Program-made: the position numbers and the translations under genes
Shown: positions 12,091-22,092 of the stretch, piece by piece
How positions within the stretch are numbered: the first letter of the stretch is position 1
Layout: every line of letters starts with the position of its first letter
Notes under the pieces: model-generated
Databases searched by the model: none
Seen by the model: the letters and a program-made list of their open reading frames with translations, nothing else
What the model was told of the DNA's origin: nothing
Source: Diorhabda sublineata
Taxonomy: Eukaryota > Arthropoda > Insecta > Coleoptera > Chrysomelidae
Direction: 5' to 3'
NCBI RefSeq assembly: GCF_026230105.1
Contig: NW_026614210.1
Location: 248,001 to 312,000 of the forward strand
DNA: 64,000 bases

Positions 12091-13218
12091 CATGGGTTTC
12101 ATGGCTAATCTTTGGAATTTCATAGCTAATTTTTGGGTTTTCATGGCTAATTTTCGAGTTTTTCTAGCTAATTTCTGAGTTTTTCTAGCTAATGTTTAAG
12201 TTTCCCGGCTGATTTTTGGGTTTTTATGGCTGATTTTTGAGTTTTTATGGCCAATTTTCGAGTTTTTCTATCTAATTTTTGGGTTTCCTAGCTAATTTTT
12301 GAGTTTTTCTGTCTAATTTTTGAGTTTTTCTAGCTGATTTGTGGGTTTGATAGCTAATTTTTGGGTTTTTATAGCTCATTTTTCGGTTTTTATGGCTAAT
12401 TTCGGAGTTTTTATGGTTAATTTTCGAGTTCTGCCTAGTTTTTGGGTTTTGTGGTGAATTTTTGGGTTTTTATGGCTAATTTTTGCGTTTTGTGGCTAAT
12501 TTCTAAGTTTTTCTAGCTAATTGTTAAGTTTTTTGGCTAATTTCTGAGTTTTTCCAGCTGATTTGTGGGTTTTATAGCTAATTTTAAGGTTTTTATGGCT
12601 AATTTTTGGGTTTTTATTGCTAATTGTTGAGTTTTTTTAACTAATTTTTGGGTTGTATAGCTAATTTTCGAGTTTTTCTAGCCAATTTTCAGGTTTTATA
12701 GCTATTTTTTGAGTTTTAGTTAGCTAAATTCTGGGTTTTTCTAACAATTTTTGGGTTTTGTGACTAATGTCTGTGTTTTTCTAGCTGATTGTTGAGTTTT
12801 TGTGGCTAATTTTTGGGTTTTATGGCTAATTTTTTGGTTTTTATGACTAATTTTTTGGGTTTTGTGGCTAATTTTTGAGTTTTCATGGCTCATTGGTGAG
12901 TTTTTCTAGCTAATTTTTGGGTTTTCATGGCTAATTTTCGAGTTTTTCTAGCTAATTTCTGAGTTTTTCTAGCTAATGTTCAAGTTTCCCGGCTGATTTT
13001 TGGGTTTTTATGGCTAATTTTCGAGTTCTTCTGGCTAGTTTTTAGGATATATGGCTAGTTTTTGGGATTTATGGCTAATTTCTGGGTTTTGTGGCTAATT
13101 TTTAGGTTTCATAGCTATTTTTTTGAGTTTTTATTGCTAATTTTTGAATTTTTCTAACGATTTTTGAGTTTTGTGACTAAGTTCTGATTTTTTCTAGCTA
13201 ATTTTAGAGTTTTTCTAG

Positions 13219-13686
13219 CTATAAAAACTATAAAAACTCAAAGAATAGCTATAAAACTCAAAAATTAGCTGGAAAAACTCAAAAGTCAGCCACAAAACTC
13301 ATGAATTAGCTAGAAAAACTCAAAATTTAGCCATAAAATCCAAAAATTTGCTAAAAAAACCAAAAAATAAGGTATAAAAACACAAAAATTGCTAGAAAAC
13401 TTAAAAATTAGGTAGAAATACTCAAAAAATAGCCATTAAAACCCAAAATTAAGCCATGTAAATCCAAAAATTAGCTAGAAATCTCAAACATTAGCTAGAA
13501 AAACTCAACAATTAGCAATAAAAACCCAAAAATTGCTGGAAAAACCCAAAAATTAGCTAGAAAAACTCAGAAAATAGCTATAAAACATGAAAATTAGCTA
13601 AAAAACTCAAAAATTTGCCATAAAAACTTAAAAATTAGCCAGAAGAACTCGAAAATAAGCCAGAAGAACTCGAAAATTAGCTATAG
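13219..13686 (-). repeat. Inverted satellite A block 11
   Basis: About 468 bp, a copy of block 7 (offset 4131) with the same entry and the same ctatagatatttttt exit. It lies in the composite duplicate 13022-14005. Confidence 0.93.
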
Positions 13687-13761
13687 ATATTTTTTGAGTT
13701 TTTATATATAATTTTCGAGTTTTTCTAACAATTTTTGGGTTTTTGTGGTTAATTTTTGTGT

Positions 13762-13849
13762 GAATTAGCTAGAAAACTTAGACATTAGCTAGAAAAACTC
13801 AAAAATTAGCTATAAAAACCCGAAAAATATCTATAGAACCCAAAAATTT
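13762..13849 (-). repeat. Inverted satellite A block 12 (short)
   Basis: About 88 bp, a copy of block 9 with the gtgtgaattag entry and the standard ctttggaatt exit. Confidence 0.89.
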
Positions 13850-13998
13850 ATGGGTTTCATAGCTAATCTTTGGAATTTTATAGCCAATTTTTGGGTTTTC
13901 ATGGCTAATTTTTGAGTTTTTCTAGCTAATGTTTGAGTTTTCTAGCTAATTTTTGGGTTTTTATGGCTCATTTTTGGGTTTTTATGGCTAATTTTTGG

Positions 13999-15640
13999 GT
14001 TTTATAGCTATTTTTTGAGTTTTAGTTAGCTAAATTCTGGGTTTTTCTAACAATTTTTGGGTTTTGTGACTAATGTCTGTGTATTTCTAGCTGATTGTTG
14101 AGTTTTTGTGGCAAATTTTTGGGTTTTATGGCTAATTTTTTGGTTTTTATGACTAATTTTTGGGTTTTGTGGCTAATTTCTGAGTTTTTCCAGCAAATTG
14201 TTGGGTTTTGTGGCTAATTTCCGAGTTTTTCTAGCTAATTTTCTAGTTTTTCTGGCTAATTCTTGGATTTCATGACTAATGTTTTGGTTTTTATAGCTGA
14301 TTTGTGGATTTTTAAGGCTAATTTTTGAGTTTTTGTGGCTAATTTTTGAGTTTTCATGGCTGATTTGTGAGTTTTTCTAGCTAATTTGTGGGTTTTATAG
14401 CTAATTTTTGAGTTTTTGTGGCTAATTTTCAAGTTTTTATGGCTAATTTCTGAGTTTTTCCATCTGATTTCTTAGTTTTTCTAACCAATTTTGGAGTTTC
14501 TCTGGCTACTTTTTGGGTTTTATGGCTAATTTTTGGGTTTTATGGCTAATTTTTGGGTTTCTGTGGCTAATTTTCGAGTTTTTATGGTTAGTTTTTGAGT
14601 TATTCTAGCTAATTTTTGGGTTTCATGACTAATTGTTCGTTTTTATGGCTAATTTTTGAATTTTTATGGCTAATTTCTGAGTTTTTCCAGCTGATTTGTG
14701 GGTTTTATAGCTAATTTTAAGGTTTTTATGGCTAATTTTTGGGTTTTTATTGCTAATTGTTTAGTTTTTTCAACTAATTTCTGGGTTTTATAGCTAAATT
14801 TCGAGTTTTTCTAGCTAATTTTTAGGTTTTATAGCTATTTTTTGAGTTTTAGTTAGCTAAATTCTGAGTTTTTCTAACAATTTTTGGGTTTTGTGACTAA
14901 TGTCTGTGTTTTTCTAGCTGATTGTTGAGTTTTTGTGGCTAATTTTTGGGTTTTATGGCTAATTTGTTGGTTTTTATGACTAATTTTTGGGTTTTGTGGC
15001 TAATTTCTGAGTTTTTCCAGCAAATTGTTGGGTTTTGTGGCTAATTTCCGAGTTTTTCTAGCTAATTTTCTAGTTTTTCTGGCTAATTCTTGGATTTTAT
15101 GACTTATGTTTTGGTTTATATAGCTGATTTGTGGATTTTTGAGGCTAATTTTCGAGTTTTTGTGGCTAATTTTTGAGTTTTCATGGCTAATTGGTGAGTT
15201 TTTCTAGCTAATTTGTGGGTTTTATAGCTAATTTTTGAGTTTTTGTGGCTAATTTTCGAGTTTTTATGGCTAATTTCTGAGTTTTTCCATCTGATTTCTT
15301 AGTTTTTCTAACCAATTTTGGAGTTTCTCTGGCTAATTTTTGGGTTTCTGTGGCTAATTTTCGAGTTTTTATGGTTAGTTTTTGAGTTATTCTAGCTAAT
15401 TTTCGGGTTTTATGACTGATTGTTGAGTTTTTCTAGCTAATTTTTAAGATTTATAGCTAATTTTTGGGTTCCTGTGGCTAATTTTTGAGTTTTTATGGAT
15501 AGTTTTTGAGTTTTTCTAGCTAATTTTTTTGGTTTTTTAGCTAATTTTTGGGTTTTTGTAGCTAGTTTTTGGGTTTTATGGCTAATTGTTGAGTTTTTCC
15601 AACTAATTTACGGGTTTTATAGCTAATTTTCGAGTTCTTT
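13999..15640. repeat. Tandem pair of an A composite of about 827 bp
   Basis: Two successive copies carrying gttagctaaattct, then gactaatgtctgtg, gcaaattgttggg, gctaatttccgag and accaattttggag. The gttagctaa landmark is at 14025 and 14852. This is a higher-order unit of roughly 40 minisatellite monomers. Confidence 0.78.
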
Positions 15641-15746
15641 TAGCTAATTTTTGGGTTTTATAGCTAATTTTTGGGTTTTTCTATCAATTTATCGGTTTTT
15701 GTGGCTAATTTCTGAGTTTTTCTAGCTAATTTTCAGAGTTTTCCTA

Positions 15747-15966
15747 GTTATAAAAACTATAAAAACTCAGAAAATAGCTATAAAACCCAAAAATTAGCTA
15801 GAAAACCCCAAAAAACAGCTAGAAAACTGAAACATTAGCCAGAAAAACTCAAACATTAGCTAGAAAAAATCAAACATTAGCTAGAAAAACTCAAAAATTA
15901 GTAATGAAAACCCAAAATTTAGCTATAAAACCCAAAAATTAGCTAAAAGAACTCGAAAATTAGCTA
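15747..15966 (-). repeat. Inverted satellite A block 13
   Basis: About 220 bp entered at tttcagagttttcctagtta. It returns to forward sequence directly at a TAGCTA palindrome (aaaattagctaattttt), a clean palindromic exit without the ctttggaatt motif. Confidence 0.91.
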
Positions 15967-16004
15967 ATTTTTGGGTTCTATAGATATTTTTCGGGTTTTT
16001 ATAC

Positions 16005-16168
16005 TCATAAAAACTCAGAAATTAGCCAAAAACCCAAAAATTAGCTAGAAATCTTAAACATTAGCTAGAAGAACTCAAAAATTAGCCATAAAAAACCCAA
16101 AAATTGCTAGAAAAACCCAAAAATTAGCTATAAAAACTCAAAAAATAGCTATAAAATCCAAAAATTCA
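16005..16168 (-). repeat. Inverted satellite A block 14
   Basis: About 164 bp separated from block 13 by about 38 bp of forward sequence. Entry is tttttatactcataaaaac; exit is the standard junction with ctttggaatt. Confidence 0.9.
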
Positions 16169-16330
16169 TGGGTTTCATGGCTAATCTTTGGAATTTCATA
16201 GCTAATTTTTGGGTTTTCATGGCTAATTTTCGAGTTTTTCTAGCTAATTTCTGAGTTTTTCTAGCTAATGTTTAAGTTTCCCGGCTGATTTTTGGGTTTT
16301 TATGGCTGATTTTTGAGTTTTTATGGCCAA

Positions 16331-16368
16331 TAAAAAACCGAAAAATATCTATAGAACCCAAAAATTTA
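16331..16368 (-). repeat. Inverted satellite A block 15 (very short)
   Basis: About 38 bp, abruptly joined (atggccaataaaaaaccg) and ending in the atgggtttcatagct exit with a one-base variant (aaccttt for aatcttt). It resembles block 6. Confidence 0.85.
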
Positions 16369-16589
16369 TGGGTTTCATAGCTAACCTTTGGAATTTTATA
16401 GCCAATTTTTGGGTTTTCATGGCTAATTTGTGAGTTTTTCTAGCTAATTTTTGAGTTTTTCTAGCTAATGTTTGAGTTTTCCAGCTAATTTTTGGGTTTT
16501 TATGGCTAATTTTTGGGTTTTTATGGCTGATTTTTGGGTTTTTATGGCTAATATTTGGGTTTTTATGGCTGATTTTTGGGTTTTTATGG

Positions 16590-17063
16590 CTAATTTTTGG
16601 GTTTTTCTCGCTAATTTTTGGGTTTTATAGGTATTTTACGAGTTTCTATAGCTAATTTTTGAGTTTTTCTAGTTGATTGTTGGGTTTTTGTGGCTAATTT
16701 CTGAGTTTTTTCAGCTGATTTTCGAGTTTTTCTAGCTAATTCTTGAGTTTTTCCAGCTAATTGTTGGGTTTTATGGCTAAATTTTGAGTTTTTCTAGCTA
16801 ATTTTCGAGTTTTTCTGGCTAATTTTTGGGTTTTGTGGCTACTTTTTGGGTTTTTGTGGCTAATTTTTGGGTTTCTATAGCTAATTTTTGGGTATTTTCG
16901 GCTAATTTTTGAGTTTTCCTAGCTAATTTTTGCGCTGTATAGCTAATTTTCGGGTTTTTATAGCTAATTTTTGGGTTTTTATGGCTAAATTTTGGGTTTT
17001 TGTGGCTAATTTTTAAGTTTCTCTAGCTAATTTTCGGGTATTATGGCTGATTTTTGGGTTTTA
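16590..17063 (+). repeat. A flank of the first A-B junction (partner about 23663-24135)
   Basis: The landmark gtttttctcgctaattttt is at 16601 and 23674, and the following units, including ggtattttacgagtttct, gggtattttcggc and gggtattatggctg, run in parallel up to the identical junction gggttttaatcgaactc. The offset is about 7072-7073 bp. Confidence 0.86.
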
Positions 17064-17075
17064 ATCGAACTCAAT
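17055..17075 (+). other. A-to-B satellite junction, first copy
   Basis: Satellite A gggtttt runs directly into B as aatcgaactcaatgg, where ordinary B reads catcgacctcaatgg. The same A variant without B is present at 5861-5872 and 10541-10552 as gggttttcatcgctaat. The bases atcg are therefore common to both parents at the breakpoint (catcg in both consensus forms). Confidence 0.9.
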
Positions 17076-18628
17076 GGGCTTCATTGGATGTAAATCGACG
17101 ATATCTCACCATGTAAGATGAAAATTCACTCAAATATATGATGAGTTTGGGCGTAAAATGTCGGAAATAGATTTCGAAAATGTTCAATCGAAGCAGCGTG
17201 ACCATCGACCTCAATGGGCTTCATTGGATGTAAATCGACGATATCTTACCAAGTAAGATGCAAATTCACTCGAATATATGATGTGTTTGGACTTAAAATG
17301 GCAGAAATAGATTTCGAAAATGTTCAATCAAAACATAGTGATGATCGACCTCAATGGTCTTCATTGGATGAAAATCGACGATATCTTATCATGTAAGATG
17401 CAAATTCACTCAAATATATGATGTGTTTGGACCTAAAATGGCGGAAACAGATTTTGAAAATGTTGAATCAATTCAGAGTGACAGTCGACCTCAATAGGAT
17501 TGAATGGATGTGAATCGACGATGTCTGATGAAGTTAGATGCAAACTCACTCAAATATATAAGAATTGATGTGTTAGGACTTGAAATGGCAGAATTAGATT
17601 TCGAAAATATTCAATCGAAACAGAGTTACCATCGACCTCAATGGGCTTCATTGGATATAAATTGACGATATCTTACCATGTTAGATGCAAATTCACTCAA
17701 ATATATGATGTGTTTGGACTTAAAATGGCAGAAATAGATTTCGAAAATGTGCAATCAAAACATAGTGATCATCGACCTCAATGAGCTTCATTGGATGTGA
17801 AACGACGATATCTTACCATGTAAGATGCAAATTCACTCAAATATATGATGTGTTTGGACTTAAAATGGCAGAAATAGATTTCGAAAATGTTCAATCAAAA
17901 CATAGTGATCATCGACCTCAATGGTCTTCAATGGATGTAAATCGACGATATCTCACCAAGTTACATGCAAATTCACTCGAATATATATAATAAATGATGT
18001 GTTTGAACTTAAAATGTCGGAAATGAATTTCGAAAATATTCAATAAAAACAGAGTTACCATCGACCTCAATGGGCTTCATTGGATGTAAATCGACGATAT
18101 CTTACCATGTTAGATGCAAATTCACTCAAATATATGATGTGTTTGGACTTAAAATGGCGGGAATAGATTTCGGAAATGTTCAATCAAAACATAGTGACCA
18201 TCGACCTCAATGGGCTTCATTGGATGTAAATCGACGATATCTTACCATGTAAAATCCAAATTCACTCAAATATATGATGTGTTTGGACTTAAAATAACGG
18301 AAGTAGATTTCAGAAATGTTCAATCAAAACATAGTGATCATCGACCACAATGGGCTTCATTGGATGTAAATCGACAATATCTTATCATGTTAGATGCAAA
18401 TTCACTCGAATATATGATGTGTTTGCACTTAAAATGGCGGAAATAGATTTTGAAAATGTTGAATCAAATCAGAGTGACAGTCGACCTCAATAGGATTGAA
18501 TGGATGTGAATCGACGATATCTGATGAAGTTAGATGCAAACTCACTCAAATATATAAGAATTGATGTGTTTGGACTTAAAATGGCAGAATTAGTTTTCGA
18601 AAATGTTCAATCAAAACAGAGTGACCAT
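17064..18628 (+). repeat. Satellite B island inside satellite A (about 11 monomers)
   Basis: A 1565-bp head-to-tail run of the 140/147-bp satellite, flanked on both sides by satellite A. It begins at the aatcgaactcaatgg junction and ends at gagtgaccat, directly followed by A sequence ttctgtg. Both ends fall at the same point of the B monomer (the ccatcgacc position), so the island holds close to a whole number of monomers, about eleven. Monomers carry gttagg and gaattgatg variants also found at 24.1-25.6 kb. Short open frames here, such as 17781-17990, are repeat by-products. Confidence 0.95.
17204..18628 (+). repeat. B segment duplicated at 24136-25560
   Basis: Parallel monomers at a constant offset of 6932 bp, sharing private variants such as aatgagcttcattggatgtg, gaacttaaaatgtcggaaat and gaattgatgtgttagg. 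The left island has one extra 140-bp monomer (17064-17203) between the A junction and the matched part. Confidence 0.9.
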
Positions 18629-18640
18629 TTCTGTGTTTTC
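18620..18640 (+). other. B-to-A satellite junction
   Basis: B sequence gagtgaccat stops and A resumes as ttctgtgttttccagctg. B would continue cgacc; the A subfamily at about 4.55 and 7.03 kb reads ctaatttctgtg. Only two bases (at) are shared at this joint. Confidence 0.88.
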
Positions 18641-18830
18641 CAGCTGATTGTTGGGTTTTTGTGGCTAATTTTTGTGTTTTATGGCTGATTTTTGGATTTT
18701 TATGGCTAATTTTTGGGTTTTTCTAGCTGATATGTGAGTTTTATAGCTAATTTCCTGGTTTTTATGGCTAATTTTTGAGATTTTGTGGCTAATTTCCGAG
18801 TTTTTATGGCTAATTTTTGAGTTTTTCCAG

Positions 18831-19604
18831 CTAATTTGAGGGTTTTATAGCTAATTTTTGAGTTTTTATGGCTAATTTCTGAGTTTTTATGGCTAATTTT
18901 CGAGTTCTTCTGGCTAGTTTTTGGGTTTTATGGCTAATTTTTTGCTTTTCATGGCTAATTTCCGGGTTTTGTGGCTAATTTCTGAGTTTTTCCAGCTGAT
19001 TATTGGGTTTCTTTGGCCAATTTCTGAGTTTTTATGGCTGAATTTCGAGGTTCTGGCTAATTTGTGGATTTTTGAGCTAGGTTCTGAGTTTTTATGGCTA
19101 ATTTTCGAGGTTCTGGCTAATTTTTGGAGTTTTATGAATAATTTTTGGGTTTTTGTGGCTAATTTTTGATTTTTTATGGCTGATTTTTGAATTTTTCCAG
19201 CTAATTTCTGGGTTTTTCCAGCTAATTTTTGGGTTTTATAGCTATTTTTTTAGTTTTTCTATCTAATTTTTGGGTTTTCTAGCTAATTTTTGAGTTTTTC
19301 TGGTTAATTTTTGGGTTTTCCCAGCTAATTTTAGGATTTTATAGCTAATTTTTGGGTTTTTTTGGCTAATTTTTCTGTATTTGTGGCTAATTTCTGGGTT
19401 TTTATGGCTAATTTTTTGGTTTTTGTGGCTGATTTCTGGGTTTCTGTGGCTAATTTTTGAGTTTTTACGGCTAATTGTTGAGTTTTTCCAATTAATTTTT
19501 GGGTTTTATAGCCGATTTTCAAGTTTTTCTAGCTAATTTTTTGGGTTTTATAGCTAATTTTTGGGTTTTTCTCACAATTTTTGGGTTTTGTGGCTAACTT
19601 CTGA
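18831..19604. repeat. A duplication, left copy (partner 22524-23315)
   Basis: The ctaatttgagggttttat landmark at 18831 and 22524 starts two copies at offset 3693, rising to 3713 after one extra unit (ttctgggtttttccagc) in the right copy. The minus-strand open frames at 19331-19522 and 23044-23235 are nearly identical 63-codon by-products of this duplication. Confidence 0.84.
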
Positions 19605-20870
19605 GTTTTTCTGGCTAATTTTTGGGTTTTTATTGCTAATTTCTGGGTTTCTTAAGCTAATTTTTTGGTTTTCTAGCAATTTTTGGGTTTTTATAGCTAA
19701 TTGTTGAGTTTCTCCAGCAATTTTTGGGTTTATGTGGCTAATTTCCAAGTTTTTCTAGCTGATTCTTGAGTTTTTCTAGCTAATGTTATGGCTAAATTTT
19801 GAGTTTTTCTAGCCACTTCATAGGTTTTGTGGCTAATTTTTGAGTTTTTCTAGCTAGTTTCTGAGTTTTTCTAGCTAATTTTTGATTTTCCCTAGCTAAT
19901 TTTCGGGTTTTATGGCTAATTTTTGTGTTTTTATGGCTAATTTTTGAGGTTTTCTAGCTAATTTTTGGGTTTTTATAGCTAATTTTTGGGTTTTATATCT
20001 ATTTTGTGAGTTTTTAAAGCTAAATTCTGGGTTTTTCTAACAATTTTTGGGTTTTGTGACTAATTTCTTTGTTTTTCCAGCTGATTGTTGGGTTTTTGTG
20101 GCTAATTTTTGTGTTTTATGGCTGATTTTTGGGTTTTCATGGCTAATTTTTGGCTTTTGTGGCTAATTTCTGTGTTTTTCTAGCCAATTGTTGGGTTTTT
20201 GTGGCTAATTTCTGAGTTTTTCCGGCTAATTTCCTAGTTTTTCTCGATAATTCTTGGGTTTTATGGCTAATTTTTTGGTTTTTATGGCTAATTTGTGGAT
20301 TTTCAAGGCTAATTTTTGAGTTTTTGTGGCTAATTTTTGAGTGTTTATGGCTAATTAGTGAGTTTTTCTAGCTAATTTGTGGGTTTTATAGCTAATTTTT
20401 GGGTTTCTATGACTGATTTTTGAGTTTTTGTGGCTAATTTTTGGTTTTTTGTGGCTTATTTCCGAGTTTTTATGGCTAATTTTTGAGTTTTTCCAGCTGA
20501 TTTCTTAGTTTTTCTAACCAATTTTGGAGTTTCTCTAGTTAACTTTTGGGTTTTATGGCTAATTTTTGGGTTTTTATGGCTAATTTTTGTTTTTCTGTGG
20601 CTAATTTCTGAGTTTTTATGGTTAGTTCTTGAGTTATCCTAGCTAATTTTTGTGTTTTATGACTAATTGTTGAGTTTTTCTAGCTAACTTTTAAGTTTTA
20701 TAGCTAATTATTGGGTTCTTAAAGCTAATTTTTAGGCTTTTCTAACAATTTATTGGTTTTTGTGGCTAATTTCTGAGTTTTTCTATCTAATTTTTGGGTT
20801 TTATGGCTGATATTTGGGTTTTTATGGCTAATTTCTGAGTTTTTCTAGCTGATTTTTAGAGTTTTTCTAG

Positions 20871-21311
20871 CTATAAAAACTATAAAAACTCAAAGAATAG
20901 CTATAAAACCCAAAAATTAGCTGGAAAATTTCAAAAATTAGCCACAAAACTCATAAATTAGCTAGAAAATCTCAATATTCAGCCATAAAATCCAAAAATT
21001 AGCTAAAAAGACCAAAAAATTAGGAATAAAAACACAAAAATTGCTAGAAAACCTAAAAATTAGGTAGAAATACTCAAAAATTAGCCATTAAAACCCAAAA
21101 ATTAGCAAGAAAAACTCAAAAGTTAGCTTGAAAACTCAAAAATTAGGTAGAAAAACAAAAAAATAAGCCATGAGAACCCAAAAAATAAGCTCGAAAACTT
21201 AAACATTAGCTAGAAAAACTCAAAAATTAGCCATAAAAACCCAAAAATTGCTGGAAAAACCCAAAAATTATCTATAAAAACCCAGGAAATAGCTATAAAA
21301 CCCAAAAATTT
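20871..21311 (-). repeat. Inverted satellite A block 16
   Basis: About 441 bp in the second A array with the standard entry (ttagagtttttctagctat) and an exit in which the usual atggg is ttggg, still followed by ctttggaatt. It is in the long size class with blocks 1, 7 and 11. Confidence 0.93.
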
Positions 21312-21552
21312 TTGGGTTTCATAGCTAATCTTTGGAATTTTTTAGCTAATTTTTGGGTTTTCATTACTAATTTTTGAGTTTTTCCAGCTAATGTTTGAGT
21401 TTTTCTGGCTAATGTTTTAGTTTTCTAGCTGTTTTTTGGGTTTTATAGCTAATTTTGGGTTTTTAAAGATAATTTCTAGGTTTTTCTAACAATTTATTGG
21501 TTCTTGTGGCTAATTTCTGAGTTTTTCTAGCTAATTTTTAGAGTTTTCCTAG

Positions 21553-21724
21553 TTATAAACACTATAAAAACCAAAAAAATAGCTATAAAACCCAAAAATT
21601 AGCTAGAAAACTTGAACATTAGCTAGAAGAACTCAAAAATTAGCCATAAAAACCCAAAAATTGCTAGAAAAATCCAAAAATTAGCTATAAAAACTCAAAA
21701 AAAAACTATAAAACCCAATAATTT
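21553..21724 (-). repeat. Inverted satellite A block 17
   Basis: About 172 bp entered at agttttcctagttata and left at atgggtttcatagct with ctttggaatt. Confidence 0.92.
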
Positions 21725-22092
21725 ATGGGTTTCATAGCTAATCTTTGGAATTTTCTAGCTAATATTTGGGTTTTCATGGCTAATTTTCGAGTTTTTCTAG
21801 CTAATTTCTGAGTTTTTAGAGCTAATTTTTGAGTTTTTCTATCAATTTTTGGGATTTGTGGCTAATTTTTGAGTTTTTCTAGCTAATTTTTGGGTTTTTA
21901 TGGCTTATTTTTTGGATTTTTCTATCTGATTTTTGAGTTTTTCTAGCTAATTTTTGGGTTTTTATGGCTAATTTCTGGGTTTTTTAAGCTAATTTTTTGG
22001 TTTTCTAGCAATTTTTGGGTTTTTATAGCTAATTGTTGGGTTTTTCTAGCAATTTTTGGGTTTATGTGGCTAATTTCCAAGTTTTTCTAGCT

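Larger units (their letters stand above)
13022..14005. repeat. Recombinant duplicate of 8891-10134
   Basis: It joins copies of 8891-9575 and 9835-10134. It contains inverted blocks 11 and 12, copies of 7 and 9; block 8 falls in the missing interval. The join lies within similar units, as expected for unequal recombination between repeats. Confidence 0.82.
1..17063. repeat. Satellite A array, first block (20-21 bp minisatellite)
   Basis: Continuous tandem array of a degenerate 20-21 bp unit, gctaatttttgggttttt followed by a variable end (atg, cta, gtg, ata). Common variants are ctgag or cgag for ttggg, ctgat for ctaat, and shorter units with the ending gaggttctg. The + strand is mostly the G/T-rich form, broken by 15 inverted blocks listed separately. 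Units are mutually diverged but long composite stretches recur kilobases apart, so the array evolved by segmental duplication as well as unit-level slippage. No gene or RNA gene is seen. The family is not one I recognise. That it is a tandem minisatellite is certain; its chromosomal role is inference. Confidence 0.97.

Noticed and set aside
1..17063. Telomeric or interstitial telomere-like repeat because of ttttgggttttt
   Set aside because: The period is 20-21 bp with a conserved gctaat box, and no run of a 5-8 bp telomere unit such as TTTAGGG, TTAGGG or TTTTGGGG is present.
17064..18628. B island as a transposable-element insertion
   Set aside because: It contains only satellite monomers, has no terminal repeats, and its ends show microhomology of a few bases without a target-site duplication.
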